Shown in pieces: positions 6,644 to 11,352 of a DNA stretch of 11,352 nt (within the stretch, counting starts at the first letter, position 1; every line of letters begins with the position of its first letter). The notes below the pieces were generated by a model, which searched no databases, was not told the DNA's origin, and saw only the letters and a program-made list of their open reading frames with translations. Source of the DNA: an uncultured bacterium (GTDB lineage: Bacteria; Actinomycetota; Coriobacteriia; Coriobacteriales; Coriobacteriaceae); the NCBI GenBank assembly GCA_905215445.1, contig CAJMPZ010000067.1:1-11352 (forward strand), read 5' to 3'. The position numbers and the translations under genes were made by a program.

Positions 6644-7966
6644 ATGCTGCAGAGAAAAGCGAAAGCACGGTTTGAATCTTGGCTTGCCTCGTCGCCTGAC
6701 AAGGCTCTTTTGGTCAAGGGTGCCCGACAGGTAGGAAAGTCATATTTGGTCAACGTCTTTGCAAACGAATCGTTCGAAAATGTCGTGATGTTCGATCTTA
6801 TCGCCGACGCGTCCGTGCGCGATTCGTTTTTGGCGGCGAAAAGTGCGGACGACCTGCTTATGCGCATGTCTATTGCTGCGACGCAGCCGATGGTTGCGAA
6901 CAAGACCGTCGTGGTTATCGACGAGGTACAGCGATGCCCCAACGTGGTGACGTTTATCAAATACCTGGTCCAGCGCGGTGACTTTCGATACATCCTTACC
7001 GGATCGCTCCTTGGTGTTGAGCTCGAGGGCATCGATTCCCTGCCGGTGGGGTATGTCGAGCAGGCCCAGATGTACCCGCTCGACTTTGAGGAGTTTTGCT
7101 GGGCAAATGGCGTTGGTGCCAGCGTGTTTGACATGCTCAGGGGCTGTCTAGAGGATGAAGGGGAGCTTCCCGGCTACCTGTATGACCGCTTGCTCGATCT
7201 GTTCCATCAGTATGTGGTGGTGGGAGGCATGCCCGACGCGGTCAATTCCTTCTTGGCGACGCGCAATGTCGACGAGGTTCGAAACATCCACCGCGATCTT
7301 CACGCCCTGTATCGCGATGACATCGCAAAGTACGCTCCGCCCGAGCTACGCTTGGTTATTCGCGATATCTATGATTTGATTCCAAGCGAGGCAGGCTCCA
7401 AAAACAAGCGATTCAAGCTGTCATCGATTAACGGTGTTAAGCGCTTTTCGCAGGTTACAGACCATTTTCTCTGGCTCTCGGAGGCGGGTGTCGCGCTTCC
7501 CGTGTATAACGTGACAGCTCCGGTAGCGCCTCTTTTAATGGGGGAGCAGCGAAATCTATTTAAGCTGTTTTACCTGGACACCGGAATGCTCATGTCGTCG
7601 TATTCCAAAAGGGTCGCCCAAGACGTTTTTGATGGGGAGGCGGAAGGCGCCTTTGGCATGAACATGGGGGCGGCGTTTGAGGGCTTCGTTGCCCAAGAGC
7701 TCAAAGCCCACGGATTCAGATTGCGCTACTTTACGTCCAAAAAGGTCGGTGAGCTCGATTTTGTGGAAGAGACGCTCGATGGGGAAGTGCTCGCCATCGA
7801 GGTCAAATCGGGCAAGAGCTTTAAGTCCCACGCGGCACTCGATAACGCACTGGCAACGAAGGGCTTCGGAATCGATCGCGCCCTGGTACTTGCGGAATGT
7901 AATCTTCACCGCGATGGTGACGTGCTGTATCTGCCCATCTTTATGGCAGGGCTTTTGGAGCCGTAA
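6644..7966 (+). CDS. AAA+ ATPase of the DUF4143 family with a PD-(D/E)XK-like C-terminal domain
   Basis: A 440-aa protein from ATG 6644. Walker A is GARQVGKS (26-33), Walker B VVVIDEVQ (89-96), and the sensor-type strand is YILTGSLLG (116-124). The DUF4143 half follows, with HQYVVVGGMPDAV (188-200) and FYLDTGML (309-316). Residues 343-410 carry a nuclease-like set, FEGFVAQEL, GELDFVEE (369-376) and IEVKSGKS (385-392), matching the E, D and ExK positions of restriction-endonuclease-like folds. The family is widespread and of mostly unknown function; links to mobile elements and defence have been proposed. An alternative start at TTG 6371 would add 91 residues made largely of the translated repeat array and a hairpin, and I reject it. 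It reads toward a minus-strand gene 37 bp away, with no terminator visible between. Whether the nuclease-like domain is active is unknown. Confidence 0.88.
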   Translation: MLQRKAKARFESWLASSPDKALLVKGARQVGKSYLVNVFANESFENVVMFDLIADASVRDSFLAAKSADDLLMRMSIAATQPMVANKTVVVIDEVQRCPNVVTFIKYLVQRGDFRYILTGSLLGVELEGIDSLPVGYVEQAQMYPLDFEEFCWANGVGASVFDMLRGCLEDEGELPGYLYDRLLDLFHQYVVVGGMPDAVNSFLATRNVDEVRNIHRDLHALYRDDIAKYAPPELRLVIRDIYDLIPSEAGSKNKRFKLSSINGVKRFSQVTDHFLWLSEAGVALPVYNVTAPVAPLLMGEQRNLFKLFYLDTGMLMSSYSKRVAQDVFDGEAEGAFGMNMGAAFEGFVAQELKAHGFRLRYFTSKKVGELDFVEETLDGEVLAIEVKSGKSFKSHAALDNALATKGFGIDRALVLAECNLHRDGDVLYLPIFMAGLLEP

Positions 7967-8003
7967 CGTGCCGCCGACTCTTCCGACCCTCCCTTAGTCC
8001 TTG

Positions 8004-8990
8004 CTACTCGTCGTTTCCGTCGTTGGGGTCGCCCTTGAGGGTGTTGATGTCTAGGTACTGGTTGTCGTCCTCTTTTTGCTGGGTCTCCGACTCCGCTTGG
8101 GTGGGGCCGCGGAACAGTTGGAATCCCTCAAACGCAATGACACCGAGCAGGGCAATGATAATGGCGATAAAGGCAACCTTGACTGCCTGCGGAAATTCCG
8201 AGAAACGCAGCGCCTTTTCCTCGGCGTAATAATCGGCGAAGCGCTCTTCGCCCGTGCTTTTGGTATACGCCGGCGCGGACGCGGCCTCCGGGTCATATTC
8301 CGGTGCAGGCGTGGCAGCGTACGGATCGTTGAGATAATCGCTCGATGCGGTGCCATAATCCTCGGTCTCGATGCGACCGGTGCCAGCATAGCCATCGGAA
8401 TAATCGGAATATGCCGCACTGCCCTCATAGCCCGCGGCGCTCGTGTTGGCGGCAAAAAGCGGGTTAACTGGAACGTCGAGCGCTGGCATGCCGGTAGAGG
8501 TCTCATCCAGATCGGCTGCAGCCCAGGAATCGTAGGCAACCTGATGGGCAACGGGCTCATCGAGCCTTGTGACCGGAGGCTTGCGTGCCGCAGGAACAGG
8601 CAACTGCTGGGCGCTGTACATAACGGTGCTGTCGGCCGATTTGCCCTGCGTCGCTGCGGCGAGAAATGCCGCCGTCTCGGACGGGTCGCTTGCGGGGCGG
8701 GGAGCGGGCGTGGGCGCCGAAGTGGGTGCGGCCTTAACCTCGGGCGTCGAAACAAGCGACTGCGCAGGAGTCGGCACAGATGCGGGCTTAGGCGCAAGTG
8801 CGGGATTGGGGTTTGACGGGCGAGCCCCGCCGCCCATGAGTTCGTCGGCGGTCCACGGGCGATCATTCATCACGTCGTCAAGGCTCAGCGAAAACAGGTC
8901 GTCTTCACCCTCATCGAACATGCGGTGCACATGTCCACCAATTGCCGGAATCAATCCGCGACCGGTGCATGATGCCTTGCTCAACGCCAT
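8004..8990 (-). CDS. Low-complexity single-pass membrane protein of unknown function
   Basis: A 328-aa protein that I do not recognise. The start is placed at the ATG reading from 8990: AGGGTGG (8997-9003, minus strand) lies 6 bp before it, and a perfect TATAAT lies further upstream. An open frame extends 32 codons further to 9086, but it would contain that promoter. Residues 1-52 (ending near WTADELMGG) look like a short conserved head rich in acidic residues. Residues about 55-260 are low-complexity: first Pro/Ala/Ser-rich, then Tyr/Asp/Ala-rich with repeated S-D-Y and E-Y patterns, probably disordered. One hydrophobic segment, VAFIAIIIALLGVIAF (about 272-287), should cross the membrane, leaving an acidic 35-residue tail. 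No signal peptide is seen, so topology is uncertain. It follows the PAS-HTH regulator on the same strand but has its own promoter candidate. Confidence 0.7.
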   Translation of the reverse strand: MALSKASCTGRGLIPAIGGHVHRMFDEGEDDLFSLSLDDVMNDRPWTADELMGGGARPSNPNPALAPKPASVPTPAQSLVSTPEVKAAPTSAPTPAPRPASDPSETAAFLAAATQGKSADSTVMYSAQQLPVPAARKPPVTRLDEPVAHQVAYDSWAAADLDETSTGMPALDVPVNPLFAANTSAAGYEGSAAYSDYSDGYAGTGRIETEDYGTASSDYLNDPYAATPAPEYDPEAASAPAYTKSTGEERFADYYAEEKALRFSEFPQAVKVAFIAIIIALLGVIAFEGFQLFRGPTQAESETQQKEDDNQYLDINTLKGDPNDGNDE

Positions 8991-9024
8991 TCTGTTCCAC
9001 CCTTTCGAAATGCTATTGACATCG

Positions 9025-9030
9025 ATTATA
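9025..9030 (-). promoter_or_regulatory. Perfect TATAAT -10 box for the membrane-protein gene
   Basis: The plus strand reads ATTATA, so the minus strand carries an exact TATAAT 34 bp upstream of the chosen ATG. The best hexamers 16-18 bp further upstream (around 9047-9054, minus-strand ACCGAG) do not resemble TTGACA, so strength is uncertain. The short leader that results, about 25-30 nt, contains the ribosome site at 8997-9003. Confidence 0.5.
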
Positions 9031-9102
9031 TGGAACTTCCCAAGCGGCTCGGTCTTGGATTCGAGCTTTCCAGAACTCGCGCCCAAAAGGGGAGGGGCAA
9101 TC

Positions 9103-9116
9103 TAGGCGAGTGCCTA
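9103..9116 (-). terminator. Small inverted repeat overlapping the regulator stop codon
   Basis: TAGGC (9103-9107) and GCCTA (9112-9116) form a 5-bp stem with a 4-nt loop that includes the regulator's stop codon. It is short and has no T-run immediately after it on the minus strand, so as a terminator it is weak and may be chance. Confidence 0.2.
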
Positions 9117-9767
9117 CTTGTCGTCGGCCGCCGCCTTGGCCTCATTGAGGTAGCTATAGAAGCTGTACTTGGAGATGCCAAAGAACTCGCAGGCGCGCTC
9201 GCTCGACTTGGAAATGAGGAAGGCGCCGCGACGGTCGAGGTAGCCAATGGCGCGAATGCGCTCATCTTTGGTCATGAGTGCCGCGGGCTTGCCCACAAAC
9301 TGTTCGCACTCGTGCAGCAGGTCCTCGAGCAGGTCGCCGATGTTCTTGGTAATGGGCTCGGGCTCGGTGTAGCCCGTGCCGCCGGTGCCGGTAAAGGCGT
9401 CGAGCGAACGCTCAAAAGCCTTCATAAGCGTAATGTCAAAGTTGATGCCCAAAATGCCGACGGGCTTGCCCTCATCGTTGCGGATAAAGATGGTCGAGGA
9501 CTTGAGCAGCTTGCCATCGGCGGTTTTGGTGAGGTACGGCTCGCGGTCGTGCACGTCGGCGGTGCCCTCGTGCATGGATTCAAGCACAATATGGCTGGGG
9601 CCGTCACCCAGTTTGCGCCCGCTGACGTGGCCGTTTTCGATTACTACGATGGAGCGGTCCACGTCCTCGGTCTCCAGGTCGTGGACGACGACTTCGCAGT
9701 TGGGGCCAAATTGGAGCGCCAGGCCGTGTGCAAGGCGCTTGTAGAACTCAATCTGTGCGGGGGTCAT
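9114..9767 (-). CDS. YheO/DauR-type transcriptional regulator (PAS plus HTH)
   Basis: A 217-aa cytoplasmic regulator. Residues about 5-120 match the YheO-like PAS domain: FGPNCEVVVHDL (20-31), SIVVIENGHVSGRKLGDGPS (39-58), DREPYLTKTADGKLLKSSTI (74-93) and VGILGINFDIT (103-113). A Gly/Thr/Pro linker follows, then the C-terminal HTH_22-type domain with MTKDERIRAIGYLDRRGAFL (165-184) and the recognition region ACEFFGISKYSFYSYL (192-207). Relatives include E. coli YheO and DauR, the latter controlling D-arginine catabolism. AGGAAGG at 9773-9779 (minus strand) lies 5 bp before the ATG. It is divergent from dpaL across 277 bp that contain two identical palindromes, so it probably controls dpaL in response to an amino acid or related ligand. 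Family is firm; target and ligand are inferred. Confidence 0.9.
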   Translation of the reverse strand: MTPAQIEFYKRLAHGLALQFGPNCEVVVHDLETEDVDRSIVVIENGHVSGRKLGDGPSHIVLESMHEGTADVHDREPYLTKTADGKLLKSSTIFIRNDEGKPVGILGINFDITLMKAFERSLDAFTGTGGTGYTEPEPITKNIGDLLEDLLHECEQFVGKPAALMTKDERIRAIGYLDRRGAFLISKSSERACEFFGISKYSFYSYLNEAKAAADDK

Positions 9768-9886
9768 GGGTGCCTTCCTAAAAATTAGTTTGGGCTCACT
9801 GTGCCATAAACCCCACTTGTTCGCAAATAACGAAAGCGTCGCCGTGTTATGTGACCGTTCGGCGGCGAAAAGGTGCCGATTACGGC

Positions 9887-9901
9887 AACAAACAATTTGT
9901 T
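9887..9901. promoter_or_regulatory. Operator candidate 1, AACAAA-N3-TTTGTT palindrome
   Basis: AACAAACAATTTGTT is a perfect 6+6 palindrome with a 3-bp centre. An identical dyad sits at 9938-9952. Its centre is 51 bp upstream of the second, about five helical turns, which suits two dimers on one face. It lies upstream of the proposed -10 for dpaL, a position suited to activation or looping. Confidence 0.65.
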
Positions 9902-9925
9902 AGGTTTTCCAATCAAAAAGTGTGA

Positions 9926-9931
9926 TAGAAC
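9926..9931 (+). promoter_or_regulatory. Weak extended -10 candidate for dpaL
   Basis: TAGAAC matches TATAAT at four of six bases and is preceded by TGA (9923-9925), an extended -10 arrangement. No TTGACA-like hexamer is correctly spaced. Transcription would start near 9938, inside the second palindrome. Confidence 0.3.
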
Positions 9932-9937
9932 AGTGCT

Positions 9938-9952
9938 AACAAACTTTTTGTT
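9938..9952. promoter_or_regulatory. Operator candidate 2, AACAAA-N3-TTTGTT palindrome
   Basis: AACAAACTTTTTGTT repeats the same 6+6 dyad with a different centre (CTT instead of CAA), which shows that the arms and not the middle are conserved. It overlaps the expected dpaL start point, a position typical of repression. The likely binder is the divergent YheO-like regulator. Confidence 0.65.
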
Positions 9953-9969
9953 TGGCATCCACATAAAAG

Positions 9970-9998
9970 TTCAGCCGTGTGAATGGGATCGGGCTGAA
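9970..9998 (+). other. Stem-loop in the dpaL leader
   Basis: TTCAGCC (9970-9976) pairs with GGCTGAA (9992-9998) around a 15-nt loop, 32 nt before the ribosome site AAGGAG (10031-10036). It could affect mRNA stability or act as a regulatory fold; chance is possible for a 7-bp stem. Confidence 0.4.
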
Positions 9999-10044
9999 AC
10001 GCGTATGCGGGGGCCGGCAAGAGAGAACTTAAGGAGTTCACCGT

Positions 10045-11259
10045 ATGGCCGATAAGATCCAGTGGGCGGGCAACACGATGCCCAAGAGCGATGACAAGCA
10101 CTTGGGAATCATGAGCCTCGACCACGTGAAGAAGGCCCGCGCCTTCCACCAGTCGTTCCCCCAGTACACCGTCACTCCGCTTGCCCGCCTGGATGGCCAG
10201 GCCGCGCGCCTGGGCCTGTCTAACCTGTGCGTTAAGGACGAGAGCTATCGCTTTGGCCTCAACGCCTTTAAGGTCCTGGGCGGTTCGTTTGCCATGGCCA
10301 ACTACATTGCCGACGAGACCGGCAAGGACGTTGCCGAGTGCACCTTCGATTACCTGACCTCCGATCAGCTTGCCAAGGACTTTGGCCAGGCCACCTTCTT
10401 TACCGCCACCGACGGCAACCATGGCCGCGGCGTGGCATGGGCTGCCAACAAGCTGGGCCAGAAGGCCGTCGTGCACATGCCCAAGGGTTCCACCAAGCCC
10501 CGCTTTGATAACATCGCCGCCGAGGGCGCCACGGTGACCATCGAAGAGGTCAACTACGACGAGTGCGTGCGCATGGCCGCCGCCGAGGCCGATGCCTGCG
10601 AGCGCGGCGTCATCGTTCAGGACACCGCCTGGGAGGGCTACGAGAAGATCCCGTCCTGGATCATGGAGGGCTACGGCACCATGGCTTCCGAGGCTGCCGA
10701 GCAGCTGCGCGAGATGGCCATCAACCGCCCGACGCACGTCTTTGTCCAGGCTGGCGTGGGTTCGCTCGCCGGCGCCGTGGTGGGCTACTTCACCAACCTG
10801 TATCCCGATAACCCGCCCACCTTCGTCGTGGTTGAGTGCGCGCCTGCCGCCTGCCTGTACAAGGGCGCTGCCGCCGGCGACGGCGACCCGCGCATCGTGG
10901 ACGGCGACATGCCCTCCATCATGGCCGGCCTGTGCTGCGGCGAGCCCAACATCCTTGGCTGGGATATCCTGCGCAACCACACCACCGCCTTCGTGTCCTG
11001 CCCCGACTGGGTCACCGCTCGCGGCATGCGCACCCTGGGCGCTCCCGAGAAGGGCGACCCGCGCGTCATCTCCGGCGAGTCCGGCGCCGTGACCACCGGC
11101 CTGGTCGAGACCCTCATGCTCGATCCCGAGTACGCCGAGCTCAAAGAGCTCATCGGTCTGGACAAGACAAGCTCCGTGCTCTGCTTCTCCACCGAGGGCG
11201 ACACCGATCCGGATCAGTACCGTCGCATCGTCTGGGAGGGCGAGTATCCGACTTGCTAG
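10045..11259 (+). CDS. dpaL: Diaminopropionate ammonia-lyase
   Basis: A 404-aa PLP enzyme of fold type II that converts 2,3-diaminopropionate (both isomers in characterised family members) to pyruvate and ammonia in the cytoplasm. The PLP lysine is Lys76 in GLNAFKVLGGS (71-81). TDGNHGRGVAW (122-132) is the substrate or cofactor asparagine loop, QDTAWEGYEKIP (192-203) contains the aspartate (193) that I expect to match the second catalytic residue of the E. coli enzyme, and VQAGVGSLAGAVVG (234-247) is the phosphate-binding glycine loop. Length agrees with the roughly 400 residues of the family. AAGGAG at 10031-10036 precedes the ATG by 8 bp. Codon use is strongly biased (many GCC, GGC, AAG, ATC), which suggests high expression. 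It is divergent from a YheO-like regulator and probably controlled by it. The threonine-deaminase relatives share this fold, but the match across the length favours DpaL. Confidence 0.93.
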   Translation: MADKIQWAGNTMPKSDDKHLGIMSLDHVKKARAFHQSFPQYTVTPLARLDGQAARLGLSNLCVKDESYRFGLNAFKVLGGSFAMANYIADETGKDVAECTFDYLTSDQLAKDFGQATFFTATDGNHGRGVAWAANKLGQKAVVHMPKGSTKPRFDNIAAEGATVTIEEVNYDECVRMAAAEADACERGVIVQDTAWEGYEKIPSWIMEGYGTMASEAAEQLREMAINRPTHVFVQAGVGSLAGAVVGYFTNLYPDNPPTFVVVECAPAACLYKGAAAGDGDPRIVDGDMPSIMAGLCCGEPNILGWDILRNHTTAFVSCPDWVTARGMRTLGAPEKGDPRVISGESGAVTTGLVETLMLDPEYAELKELIGLDKTSSVLCFSTEGDTDPDQYRRIVWEGEYPTC

Positions 11260-11269
11260 CGGGTCTGAC

Positions 11270-11312
11270 CTGTCCGGAGGCAGCCGGAGGACTTTACTCC
11301 CTGCTCGGACAG
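11270..11312 (+). other. Three-tier nested stem-loop downstream of dpaL
   Basis: CTGTCCG (11270-11276) pairs with CGGACAG (11306-11312); inside it GCAG (11280-11283) pairs with CTGC (11301-11304); inside that GGAG (11286-11289) pairs with CTCC (11297-11300), leaving a 7-nt loop. That is 15 base pairs with two small internal loops, beginning 11 bp after the dpaL stop. It may protect the dpaL mRNA end or lead the next transcript. Confidence 0.5.
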
Positions 11313-11323
11313 TCCTGCTCGCA

Positions 11324-11348
11324 CGGAGAGCACATTAAGTGCTCTCCG
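11324..11348 (+). terminator. Strong hairpin near the window end, probable terminator
   Basis: CGGAGAGCAC (11324-11333) pairs perfectly with GTGCTCTCCG (11339-11348) around the 5-nt loop ATTAA. A 10-bp perfect stem after dpaL fits a terminator; the window stops 4 bp later, so a T-run cannot be checked. Confidence 0.55.
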
Positions 11349-11352
11349 GCTC

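Larger units (their letters stand above)
9768..10044. other. Divergent regulatory region between the YheO-like regulator and dpaL
   Basis: 277 bp without a gene. From left to right it holds the regulator's ribosome site, a TTCG/CGAA inverted repeat (9820-9834), a GCCG-atta-CGGC dyad (9875-9886), the two 15-bp palindromes, a weak promoter for dpaL, a leader hairpin and the dpaL ribosome site. I could not settle a promoter for the regulator gene. Confidence 0.7.

Noticed and set aside
7967..8003. Terminator between the convergent ATPase and membrane-protein genes
   Set aside because: No inverted repeat of useful length or T-run is visible in these 37 bp.
8991..9086. 32-codon extension of the membrane-protein gene
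   Set aside because: It would include a perfect TATAAT at 9025-9030 and a ribosome site directed at the inner ATG, and its residues look like translated leader.
9030..9788. Plus-strand frame opposite the YheO-like regulator
   Set aside because: The minus-strand reading gives clear PAS and HTH domains; the plus-strand reading has no recognisable domain.
9873..10055. Possible 60-aa leader peptide before dpaL
   Set aside because: It would begin with GTG without a ribosome site, runs through both operators and overlaps the dpaL start; the dyads explain the sequence better.
9913..10980. Antisense frame opposite dpaL and its leader
   Set aside because: A shadow of the strongly biased dpaL codons; composition is low-complexity Gly/Ala/Val/His and it crosses the operator region.

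Overview
The window looks like chromosome from a G+C-rich intestinal Actinomycetota of the Collinsella (Coriobacteriia) kind. That placement is an inference from codon use and from the divergent pair of a YheO-type regulator and a diaminopropionate ammonia-lyase; no rRNA or other marker is present to prove it. No tRNA, CRISPR array, transposase or integrase was found.

Positions 1-6355 read as one plus-strand operon with the look of a composite anti-phage or restriction island. It runs: the last 61 codons of an Eco57I-like adenine methylase; a 1029-aa protein joining an N-terminal GIY-YIG (T5orf172-like) domain to a superfamily 2 helicase and a C-terminal UvrD-like Tudor/SH3 tail; a 72-aa helix-turn-helix protein; a 229-aa protein with a HEPN-type RX4H motif; and a 707-aa GmrSD-like protein (DUF262, DUF1524 HNH, DUF5655-like). 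Gaps between genes are +2, -4, +3 and +45 bp, so the genes are almost certainly co-transcribed. The methylase would mark host DNA, the GIY-YIG helicase would translocate on and cut unmarked DNA, and the HEPN and GmrSD-like proteins would add an RNase and a modification-dependent or nucleotide-sensing nuclease. A GC-rich hairpin at 6362-6384 follows.

Positions 6385-7966 hold an intergenic stretch with four copies of a 10-bp motif spaced exactly 33 bp apart, then an AAA+ ATPase of the DUF4143 family (start assigned to 6644). The 33-bp phasing looks like an operator array.

Positions 8004-9767 carry two minus-strand genes: a low-complexity, single-pass membrane protein of unknown function, and a YheO/DauR-type PAS-HTH regulator.

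Positions 9768-11352 hold the divergent regulatory region and dpaL. The region contains two exact copies of the palindrome AACAAA-N3-TTTGTT, 51 bp apart and flanking a weak promoter, plus a leader hairpin. The regulator probably controls dpaL through these sites. Two strong stem-loops follow dpaL up to the window edge.
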